A stretch of 17,332 nucleotides of DNA from SKKY01 sp964622305. Lineage in GTDB: Bacteria > Bacillota > Peptococcia > Peptococcales > SKKY01. The notes beneath the pieces were generated by a model, which saw only the letters and a program-made list of their open reading frames with translations, was not told the origin of the DNA and did no database searches. The stretch covers positions 1 through 17,332 of the forward strand of contig CAZUPR010000028.1 of the NCBI GenBank assembly GCA_964622305.1, written 5' to 3'. Made by a program: the position numbers and the translations under genes. Shown piece by piece: positions 7,524 to 13,223 of this stretch. Numbering within the stretch: position 1 is the stretch's first letter; each line of letters starts with the position of its first letter.

Positions 7524-8552
7524 TTAACGTCCAACTTGATTATTAAAAGCTTCTACTATTTCTTTTGCTTCTGCAGGTGCTTTTCTTAACCAGTCTTCAC
7601 GGATATCTTTAGTAATTTCTGAAAGATCACTCAGGAATTCCTGGCTTGGAGCAACGATTGTAATACCATTTTTTGCTGAAATGCTTTCCATTTCTTTGTC
7701 TTGCTCAGCAACAGCATCCCACATCCAGTCTTCAACTTCTTTGGCTGCATTTAAAATTTTTGCCTGTGTTGCTTCATCAAGTTTGTTGAATTCCTTTAGG
7801 TTTACAGTTACTAAATCTGTAGCCATGGTAATACTAACAGGAGCATAGTAATCTAAAACCTCCCAGAATTTTGCATCTACTGCAGTTGGTGTTGATGTTA
7901 GAACTGAATCAATTACACCAGTAGCTAAAGATGAGTAAACCTCACTAAATGGCAGTGGGTAGGAAGTTGCTTTTACAGCCTCCATAAAGAGAGCACCATT
8001 CTCGTCATAAGTACGTGTTTTAAGGCCTTTCATGTGACCAACTTCTGAAACTTCATGCTTTGACCAAACTCCAGCTGCAGGCCAGGGAGCAATGTAAAGA
8101 ATCTTTTGTCCCCATTTTTCTTCTGCTACTTTGTCAAAATATGGTCTTGCTATGTTGTTAAGAATTCTTCCTTCTTCAAAATCTTGAATTAAGAAAGGTA
8201 ATGTTACAATACCAAATAGTGGCTCATCACCAGCAACACCACTTGTTAACATATCTGATACAGGTACCAGGTTATCTCTTACTGCTCTAAGAAGTTCTGG
8301 ACCTCCATAACCCAAAGCTCCGCCTGACTGAACTCTGATTTTTACCTGTCCGTCAGTTACTTCTGCTACCTTTTCAGCAAAAGCTTCTAAACCTATGCTT
8401 TGCTGGTTACTTGGTGGCCAAACAGAGTTTGCCAACCACTCAACGGATTTACCTGTTGCATCTGAAGCTTTATTGCCTCCGCAACCAAGAGTAGCTAGTG
8501 CAAGAATTAAAACAACTGCTACTAATAATGACATCTTTCTTTTTCTGAACAT
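7524..8552 (-). CDS. dctP: TRAP transporter substrate-binding lipoprotein (DctP family)
   Basis: A 342 aa extracytoplasmic solute-binding protein. The N-terminus is a positively charged signal peptide with hydrophobic core, ending in LATLGC, so C24 is the probable lipidated cysteine; the lipobox is slightly atypical. The mature protein has the DctP fold. LKTRTYDENGALFMEAVKA contains R180, the position of the conserved arginine that pairs with the substrate carboxylate in most family members. It is followed by YPLPFSEVYSSLATGVIDSV, the usual family stretch (PLPFSEVYTALQTGVVDG-like). The substrate is therefore probably an organic acid, but its identity cannot be called. The ATG has an AGGGGGA ribosome binding site. 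It is the first gene of the transporter operon and lies 84 bases after the thioesterase gene. Confidence 0.95.
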   Translation of the reverse strand: MFRKRKMSLLVAVVLILALATLGCGGNKASDATGKSVEWLANSVWPPSNQQSIGLEAFAEKVAEVTDGQVKIRVQSGGALGYGGPELLRAVRDNLVPVSDMLTSGVAGDEPLFGIVTLPFLIQDFEEGRILNNIARPYFDKVAEEKWGQKILYIAPWPAAGVWSKHEVSEVGHMKGLKTRTYDENGALFMEAVKATSYPLPFSEVYSSLATGVIDSVLTSTPTAVDAKFWEVLDYYAPVSITMATDLVTVNLKEFNKLDEATQAKILNAAKEVEDWMWDAVAEQDKEMESISAKNGITIVAPSQEFLSDLSEITKDIREDWLRKAPAEAKEIVEAFNNQVGR

Positions 8553-8581
8553 TTTATTCCCCCTGTTCTTTTTCCTTTTAG

Positions 8582-8608
8582 TTTATAAAATAATTAGGTT
8601 TTTGTCTA
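8582..8608 (-). promoter_or_regulatory. Possible promoter of the dctP operon
   Basis: Reading the minus strand, TAGACA (8603-8608) and TATAAA (8582-8587) resemble -35 and -10 elements, but the spacer is only 15 bases. It is the best pair in the 84-base gap before dctP. Support is moderate because of the short spacing. Confidence 0.35.
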
Positions 8609-8627
8609 TAAGTGAGAGGAAACCTAA
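8594..8627 (-). repeat. 8-base inverted repeat overlapping the putative dctP promoter
   Basis: AAACCTAA (8620-8627) and its exact complement (8594-8601) are separated by 18 bases, and the candidate -35 lies in the loop. It could be an operator for a regulator of the TRAP operon, or a weak terminator for the thioesterase gene that ends at 8637. There is no good T-tract, so the operator reading is somewhat favoured. Confidence 0.5.
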
Positions 8628-8636
8628 AAACTTCTC

Positions 8637-9059
8637 TTAATAATTTTTATTTTTTATAGCTAATGAACGTTCCTCTGCCCTGGCCAGCATGGCTTCTTTA
8701 CTAACAAATTTTCTTTCATGAAAGCCTGAGCCAATTTCTCCAGCTTCATCAAAAGCCGTAAAAGAAATCACTACTTTTTTACCGTCAAAATCTATGAGTT
8801 TTCCTTCAATACTAACAGTTGCACCAAGAACACTGGCGCTTGTGTGCTCAAATTCCATTTTTGTGCCTACAGAAATTATTCCTTGAGGCAGTTTGGGATC
8901 AATAGCTTTTGTAGCCCTTTCAATTACCAGGGCAACCAGACTTGGTGTAGCCAGTAGATTATCAAGTTGTCCACTGCCATAATTTAAAGCTGCATCTTCT
9001 GGACTTACTTTTTTCTGAACTGTAAAAAACGAACCAAGTTCCAGTTCAATTGCCTGCAT
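8637..9059 (-). CDS. Hotdog-fold thioesterase, FlK (fluoroacetyl-CoA thioesterase)-like
   Basis: A 140 aa protein resembling the thioesterase group that includes the fluoroacetyl-CoA thioesterase FlK. The segment LLATPSLVALVIERA matches the FlK region holding the catalytic Thr and Glu, and the downstream VGTKMEFEHTSASVLGATV supplies the matching histidine (EHTSA). Family relatives hydrolyse acyl-CoA thioesters; fluoroacetate resistance should not be assumed. Start choice: an ATG six codons upstream (9075-9077) is possible, but the AAGGGAG ribosome binding site overlaps that codon and sits 8 bases before the ATG at 9057-9059, so the inner ATG is preferred. A near-consensus promoter lies just upstream, and yhaM precedes it on the same strand. 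Its link to either neighbour is unclear. Confidence 0.82.
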   Translation of the reverse strand: MQAIELELGSFFTVQKKVSPEDAALNYGSGQLDNLLATPSLVALVIERATKAIDPKLPQGIISVGTKMEFEHTSASVLGATVSIEGKLIDFDGKKVVISFTAFDEAGEIGSGFHERKFVSKEAMLARAEERSLAIKNKNY

Positions 9060-9089
9060 GGATAACACTCCCTTCATTATATGAATACA

Positions 9090-9118
9090 ATTATACTCAA
9101 TTTTTCAGAAAGTGACAA
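9090..9118 (-). promoter_or_regulatory. Sigma-A type promoter for the thioesterase gene
   Basis: On the minus strand, TTGTCA (9113-9118), a 17-base spacer and a perfect TATAAT (9090-9095) form a near-consensus vegetative promoter. The -35 lies only two bases past the yhaM stop codon, so the gene has its own promoter as well as possible read-through from yhaM. Confidence 0.82.
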
Positions 9119-9120
9119 CT

Positions 9121-10080
9121 TTAAAACTTGTAAAGTTTTCTCTTGTCCAGAAGCCATATTTTTTCACTGAATTCTCCCTTTTCAACCCCATCAAGAACCT
9201 TCTTCATATCAAACATCCTTGCATCAATCATATCTATGTGGCATAAGAGCTCGCCCTCTGGCAACATGGGCTTTTTAGGGCTGCCATATTCTGGTTCATT
9301 ATGGTGGGAAAGAATAAGATGCTCTAAGATAATAATTTTTTCCGGATCTGCCCCTAGCCTTTTTCCAGTCTCATTTACCAGCTTAATAGCCTGAATAATA
9401 TGGCCCAGGAGTTGTCCCTCAAAGGTATAGTCACTTACAATACCAAGCTCATTGGAATCCATTTCATCTATTTTGGCAATATCGTGGAGGAGGATACCCG
9501 AGTAGAGAAGATCCTTGTTGATAAAGGTGTAGATTTCTGCCAAAGATTCTGCCACACTTAACATGGTTCTTATGTGATATAAGAGTCCCCCATAAATTGA
9601 ATGGTGGTTTCGCTGGGCTGCGGGAAAATACAAAAGTTTTGCTTTTTTACTTTCATAAACATCACGGCAAATATTCTTAAAATCCTGGTCAGTAAAATTG
9701 TCAATCAGGTCCATAATCTCAGCATACATTTGCCTGCTGTCATAGGGAGCAGAAGGAACAAAGTCCCCGGGATCCTGCTGATCTTCTTCAGTAACCTTGC
9801 GAATAAGATTAATTTTTAGTTGAAGTTTGGAGTCAAATGAGGTCACTTCTCCTCTTATTTTTACAAGAATGCCTGTGGTAAAAAGCTCCTCTTCTTCTGG
9901 CTTTAAATTCCAATATTTGGCATTTATGTCGGCACTTTTATCGGCTATATCCAAATCCAGATATTTTTTACCATTTTTATTATTCTTTACCTGAATACTC
10001 TTTATCAGATAAAAACCTTCAATAAGTTCCCCTTCTTTAAAGTCATTTATTTTTTTGTTTGTAATTTCTTTATTAATCAT
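9121..10080 (-). CDS. yhaM: 3'-5' exoribonuclease YhaM family (OB-fold plus HD domain)
   Basis: A 319 aa cytoplasmic nuclease of the YhaM/CBF1 family, which trims single-stranded RNA (and DNA in vitro) from the 3' end. Residues about 12-95 form an OB-fold nucleic-acid-binding domain (FYLIKSIQVKNNKNGKKYLDLDIADKSADINAKYW). The HD phosphohydrolase domain follows with metal-ligand motifs H169 (GGLLYHI), H199-D200 (GILLHDIAK), H227 (LLGHII) and H259-H260 (LSHHNEPEYGSP), then the conserved HIDMIDARM. Length and domain order match B. subtilis YhaM. The ATG is preceded by AAAGGA. Upstream lies a palindrome-containing region and then an assembly gap, so its promoter cannot be fully seen. Confidence 0.95.
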   Translation of the reverse strand: MINKEITNKKINDFKEGELIEGFYLIKSIQVKNNKNGKKYLDLDIADKSADINAKYWNLKPEEEELFTTGILVKIRGEVTSFDSKLQLKINLIRKVTEEDQQDPGDFVPSAPYDSRQMYAEIMDLIDNFTDQDFKNICRDVYESKKAKLLYFPAAQRNHHSIYGGLLYHIRTMLSVAESLAEIYTFINKDLLYSGILLHDIAKIDEMDSNELGIVSDYTFEGQLLGHIIQAIKLVNETGKRLGADPEKIIILEHLILSHHNEPEYGSPKKPMLPEGELLCHIDMIDARMFDMKKVLDGVEKGEFSEKIWLLDKRKLYKF

Positions 10081-10099
10081 TAAAATAAATCCTTTCGTC

Positions 10100-10114
10100 T
10101 ATACTTTTAGTATA
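10100..10114. repeat. Short inverted repeat upstream of yhaM
   Basis: TATACT (10100-10105) and AGTATA (10109-10114) form 6-base arms around TTT. The right arm read on the minus strand is TATACT, a plausible -10 hexamer for yhaM, but no convincing -35 is found at 16-18 bases. It may simply reflect AT-rich promoter DNA. Confidence 0.35.
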
Positions 10115-10128
10115 TAATACCATAGATA

Positions 10129-10152
10129 AATAATACTTTATAAAGTATTATT
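10129..10152. repeat. Perfect 24-base palindrome next to assembly gap (candidate operator)
   Basis: The two 12-base halves (AATAATACTTTA and its exact reverse complement) meet with no spacer, giving uninterrupted dyad symmetry across 24 bases. It lies about 50 bases upstream of yhaM and five bases before the gap that hides the start of the divergent YitT gene. A symmetric operator for a dimeric regulator is the simplest reading; an AT-only hairpin of this kind would be a poor terminator. Confidence 0.65.
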
Positions 10153-10156
10153 ATTT

Positions 10157-10256
10157 NNNNNNNNNNNNNNNNNNNNNNNNNNNNNNNNNNNNNNNNNNNN
10201 NNNNNNNNNNNNNNNNNNNNNNNNNNNNNNNNNNNNNNNNNNNNNNNNNNNNNNNN
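10157..10256. other. Assembly gap (100 Ns) hiding the 5' part of the YitT-family gene
   Basis: Exactly 100 Ns, a placeholder for unknown length. The YitT-type protein resumes at about two-thirds of its normal length right after the gap. At least about 550 bases of coding sequence plus a promoter are therefore expected here, and other genes could also be hidden. Confidence 0.97.
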
Positions 10257-10562
10257 ATGTGGGTAACCAGCCAAACTGCTGATTTTATTCTGGAGGGTCT
10301 TACTAAAAATAAGGCGGTCACTATTATCACCACCAAGAGAAATGAGGTTTCCTTCTATATAATGACAGAACTTAACCGGGGGGCAACTATTTATAATGCC
10401 TGTGGCGGTTTTTCCGGCCAGGAAAAAACTGTTATTACCTGCGTTATCAACAACTTTGAATTTGCTAAATTAAGAAATGAAATCCCACATATTGATCCAG
10501 ATGCTTTTATGTATGTAAGCGACACTGTTTCTGTGGCGGGAGGAGGTTTTAATAAAGGATGA
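10257..10562 (+). CDS. YitT-family membrane protein, C-terminal part (DUF2179), 5' end in gap
   Basis: Only the last 101 residues are present. They start with the end of a final transmembrane segment (TSQTADFILEGL) and continue with the cytoplasmic DUF2179 domain typical of YitT proteins: KAVTIITTK, ELNRGATIYNACGGFSGQEK, VITCVINNFEFAKLR and IDPDAFMYVSDT. YitT proteins are usually about 280-290 aa with five or six N-terminal membrane segments; their transport role is not established. The ATG at 10257 is simply the first codon after the Ns, not a real start. The stop overlaps the hflX start codon in ATGA (10559-10562), implying translational coupling. Confidence 0.85.
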   Translation: MWVTSQTADFILEGLTKNKAVTIITTKRNEVSFYIMTELNRGATIYNACGGFSGQEKTVITCVINNFEFAKLRNEIPHIDPDAFMYVSDTVSVAGGGFNKG

Positions 10563-11824
10563 CTAAAGAACTTGAAAAGAAAGCTGAAAGAGCCCTGCTT
10601 TTTATCCCAGTATACGAGAGGCTTACTGAAGAGCAGCTAGATGATAAGGTAAGCGAATTTTCTAAACTGGCTACTTCTGCCGGCTTAGAGGTGATTGATG
10701 TAATCACGCAAAATATAAAGGACAAGAGGCAGATTATCGGCAAGGGTAAGGTTGACGAAATTGCCTTATACATAGAAGAAAATCCCCTGGACTGCCTCTT
10801 GATTGATGCACCACTCATCTCACCTTCTTTAGAAAAGCGTTTATCAGACAGCCTGGAAATCAAGGTTTTGGACCGGACCAATCTTATTTTGGATATTTTT
10901 GCCCAAAGAGCTAAAAGTAATGAGGGTAAAATCCAGGTTGAACTGGCACAGTTGAAATATATGCTGCCCAGAATCATGGGCCAGGGGCTGGCTCTTTCCC
11001 GCCTGGGCGGGGGAGTTGGAACCAGAGGCCCTGGAGAGACCAAACTGGAAACAGACCGCCGTCATATTCGCCGTAGAATTTCCAGTTTGGAAGATCAGCT
11101 TAAATCTGTAAAGAGGCGCCGGGAGATTCAAAAACAAAATAGAATAAAAAAAGATCTGCCCCTGGTTTCTCTGATTGGTTACACAAACTCAGGTAAATCA
11201 ACCCTCCTCAACAAGCTGAGTAAAGACGATATTTATGCTGAGGATTTGCTTTTTGCCACTTTAGATACAACAACCAGGTCGATTATCTTTAAAGAAAGCA
11301 AAAATAAAATTCTCTTAACAGATACTGTAGGCTTTATAAGCAATCTGCCTCACCAATTGGTCTCAGCCTTCAAATCAACCCTGGAAGAAGTGCTTGATGC
11401 CGATCTTCTCTTACACATTGTTGATATCAGCAATCCTGGCTGGGAGGAGCATATTAAGGTGGTTAACCAGGTTTTGGATGACCTTAAGGCCCTGGATAAA
11501 AATATGATTTATGTTCTTAATAAGGTTGATAAAATAGATGCCAGTGATGTGCATTTTTCTATTGATGCAGAGCATTACTATATTTCCGCCCAAAGTGGCC
11601 AAGGAATTGAAGGCCTCCTTTTAGGGATAGAAAAGCACTTTTTTTCGCAAAAAGTGCTTAGAATCTTTATTCCTTACCATCAATCTAGAGAGCTAGCCCT
11701 GGCCCATGAGCTTACGGAAGTTATAAGCTCTGAACACAAGGAAGAGGGCACTGAGCTTATAATCAAAGCAGGGCAGAAGGCCCAACAATTGCTAAGTCCA
11801 TTTATCACACATGCATCAGACTAA
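10559..11824 (+). CDS. hflX: GTPase HflX
   Basis: A 421 aa ribosome-associated GTPase that splits stalled or hibernating 70S ribosomes, especially under heat or antibiotic stress, in other bacteria. The N-terminal HflX domain (to about 200) ends in the family's glycine-rich signature LGGGVGTRGPGETKLETDRR followed by a charged helical linker. The G domain has the P-loop GYTNSGKST (207-215), the G3 motif DTVGF (255-259) and NKVD (321-324), followed by a short C-terminal domain. The start ATG overlaps the YitT stop (ATGA). An AGGAGG lies 12 bases upstream within the YitT gene, slightly far, so coupling to YitT translation probably helps. The convergent small gene ends 15 bases past its stop and no terminator is seen between. 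Confidence 0.97.
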   Translation: MTKELEKKAERALLFIPVYERLTEEQLDDKVSEFSKLATSAGLEVIDVITQNIKDKRQIIGKGKVDEIALYIEENPLDCLLIDAPLISPSLEKRLSDSLEIKVLDRTNLILDIFAQRAKSNEGKIQVELAQLKYMLPRIMGQGLALSRLGGGVGTRGPGETKLETDRRHIRRRISSLEDQLKSVKRRREIQKQNRIKKDLPLVSLIGYTNSGKSTLLNKLSKDDIYAEDLLFATLDTTTRSIIFKESKNKILLTDTVGFISNLPHQLVSAFKSTLEEVLDADLLLHIVDISNPGWEEHIKVVNQVLDDLKALDKNMIYVLNKVDKIDASDVHFSIDAEHYYISAQSGQGIEGLLLGIEKHFFSQKVLRIFIPYHQSRELALAHELTEVISSEHKEEGTELIIKAGQKAQQLLSPFITHASD

Positions 11825-11838
11825 ATAATTCAAAGTAA

Positions 11839-12084
11839 TTAACCACCATGTACCATTCTTGCAAGAACCTTAGGCTGGTCCAGTTCAATAATGACTGGAG
11901 TCAGCCTTTTTATTTCTTCAAGATCCCAGTCAGCTTCTTTTGCAAGTTCTTCATAAGCTTGATCCAGATTGTTGGCTAAAACAATTATCTCAGCATACAT
12001 ATAACCAGATCTGTAAATATTAGGTTCAGTAAATTGCGACCAGCTAGCCTGGAATTTATTATGTCTGAAGGCAAAAAGCTTCAT
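11839..12084 (-). CDS. Small uncharacterised protein (81 aa)
   Basis: I do not recognise this family. The case that it is real rests on a strong ribosome binding site (GGGGAGGTG, 8 bases before the ATG), a stop clear of hflX, and promoter-like sequence upstream. The protein is soluble-looking with no signal peptide or membrane segment. It has an aromatic N-terminal part (residues 1-30, with W and several Y/F), a hydrophobic strand (about 31-37), an acidic helical stretch (about 39-60, with ANNLDQAYEELAKEADWDLEE), and a hydrophobic strand (64-68) before a basic tail ending MVHGG. The pattern suggests a small alpha/beta fold. It is convergent with hflX and divergent from the diguanylate cyclase gene, with which it may share a control region. 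Confidence 0.75.
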   Translation of the reverse strand: MKLFAFRHNKFQASWSQFTEPNIYRSGYMYAEIIVLANNLDQAYEELAKEADWDLEEIKRLTPVIIELDQPKVLARMVHGG

Positions 12085-12106
12085 TTCTATTCACCTCCCC
12101 TTTTTT

Positions 12107-12135
12107 TTGATTTTCTCTAACTTTTATCCTATAAT
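12107..12135 (+). promoter_or_regulatory. Sigma-A type promoter for the diguanylate cyclase gene
   Basis: TTGATT (12107-12112), a 17-base spacer and a perfect TATAAT (12130-12135) lie 38 bases before the GTG start at 12174. Confidence 0.75.
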
Positions 12136-12157
12136 GATTAAAAATATCTCTACTCAA
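12128..12157 (-). promoter_or_regulatory. Possible divergent promoter for the 81 aa gene
   Basis: On the minus strand, TTGAGT (12152-12157), an 18-base spacer and TATAGG (12128-12133) form a moderate promoter. Its -10 overlaps the -10 of the opposite promoter, so the two could not be occupied by polymerase at once. Confidence 0.45.
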
Positions 12158-12173
12158 AGAAAGGAATATATTT

Positions 12174-13136
12174 GTGGATAAAAAGGTTGCCTATCTGGAA
12201 GCAGAGCTTAAAAAAGAAAAGACTATTAACTATTTGATAAGCGAAATAATCAAATATGCCACCAAGCTAGAGCCCCTAGATATTTCTATGGAAAAGCTTG
12301 CCGATATGCTCATGGAAATTCTGGAACTATCTTCAATTTCCATAAATTTTTTAGACTTAACTAATAAAAAATCTTACTGCCGCCTAATCCAAGATGGGAA
12401 ATCTGTCCTTTCTTGTCTCCGTTTGCCAGATAAAATGAGAACAAAAAATTTAGAAAAAGGAACTTTAAACGGGCAAGCTACTTTATACATTACCCTTAAA
12501 GACCATTTAAGCAACAAACCTATTGGCTATATTTTTGCTACAAGTAAAAATATAGATTTTTTTGATTCCTCTATCATCTCTTTTTTTGAAATCTTGGCTG
12601 TGCAAGTTCCAACTATTGTGGCAAACTCTCTACTCTTTGAAAAAATGCAGGAAGAGTCAACTAGAGATCTTTTAACCAATAGTTATAATAGGAAACAATT
12701 AAACATTATTTTAAGTAAAATTACCCAGGAACAAACACCCTTATCTCTAGCCTTCTTTGATCTTGATAACTTTAAATTTGTTAATGATACTTTTGGACAT
12801 TCCTACGGTGACCGCATCCTCCTGGATGTTTCTGATATTGCCCTCTCTTTTTGTAAAAAGCATGAAGGAGAACTTTTCCGATATGGTGGCGATGAGTTTG
12901 TCCTCATCTTCTATAATTGCGGCCTGGACAGAGCTATGCATATCCTGGAAGAACTCAGACTTGAAATTATGAATGAACTTTCTTCCAACAGCGAACTTGA
13001 TATCAAACAGACCATTTCCATTGGTCTGGCTAACTATCCGGAAACAGTAGCGAACCCGGGGGAACTTTTAGAGGCAGCAGATTCTGCCCTCATTAGTGGA
13101 AAATTAAAGCAGAAAAATAAAATATACGTACAATAA
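12174..13136 (+). CDS. GGDEF-domain diguanylate cyclase with N-terminal GAF-like sensor
   Basis: A 320 aa protein predicted to make cyclic di-GMP from two GTP in the cytoplasm. Residues about 20-150 look like a small GAF-type sensory domain after a short coiled-coil start; there are no membrane segments. The GGDEF domain starts at about 160 (DLLTNSYNRKQL). It has metal-binding D196 in FFDLDNFKFVNDTFGHSYGD, an intact active site RYGGDEF (GGDEF 238-242) and SIGLANYP near the end, so it should be catalytically active. The inhibitory I-site (RxxD nine residues before the first G of GGDEF) is replaced by KHEG (229-232), so product feedback through that site is not expected. The start is GTG with AAAGGA upstream; an in-frame stop at 12135 leaves no better start. 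The ligand is unknown. Confidence 0.92.
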   Translation: MDKKVAYLEAELKKEKTINYLISEIIKYATKLEPLDISMEKLADMLMEILELSSISINFLDLTNKKSYCRLIQDGKSVLSCLRLPDKMRTKNLEKGTLNGQATLYITLKDHLSNKPIGYIFATSKNIDFFDSSIISFFEILAVQVPTIVANSLLFEKMQEESTRDLLTNSYNRKQLNIILSKITQEQTPLSLAFFDLDNFKFVNDTFGHSYGDRILLDVSDIALSFCKKHEGELFRYGGDEFVLIFYNCGLDRAMHILEELRLEIMNELSSNSELDIKQTISIGLANYPETVANPGELLEAADSALISGKLKQKNKIYVQ

Positions 13137-13156
13137 GAAAGACCCATAAAATATAA

Positions 13157-13190
13157 AAAGAGCAGGTGAGAAAAATTCTCCCTGCTCTTT
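13157..13190. terminator. Bidirectional intrinsic terminator between convergent genes
   Basis: Perfect 10-base arms (AAAGAGCAGG at 13157-13166, its complement at 13181-13190) continue inward as GAGAA/TTCTC with a one-base bulge. Pyrimidine-rich sequence follows on the plus strand (CTTTCT) and TTTTTATATTTTA on the minus strand. It lies between the diguanylate cyclase and glnS and can serve both. Confidence 0.92.
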
Positions 13191-13223
13191 CTTTCTGGCC
13201 TTTGAGCCTTGATTTATAAATTT

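Noticed and set aside
10549..11043. A 164-codon minus-strand open frame inside hflX
   Set aside because: Antisense shadow; low-complexity serine-rich translation without family signatures.
11856..11867. 12-base palindrome TTCTTGCAAGAA as an hflX terminator
   Set aside because: It lies in the coding end of the 81 aa gene, has no following T-tract and is explained by codons.
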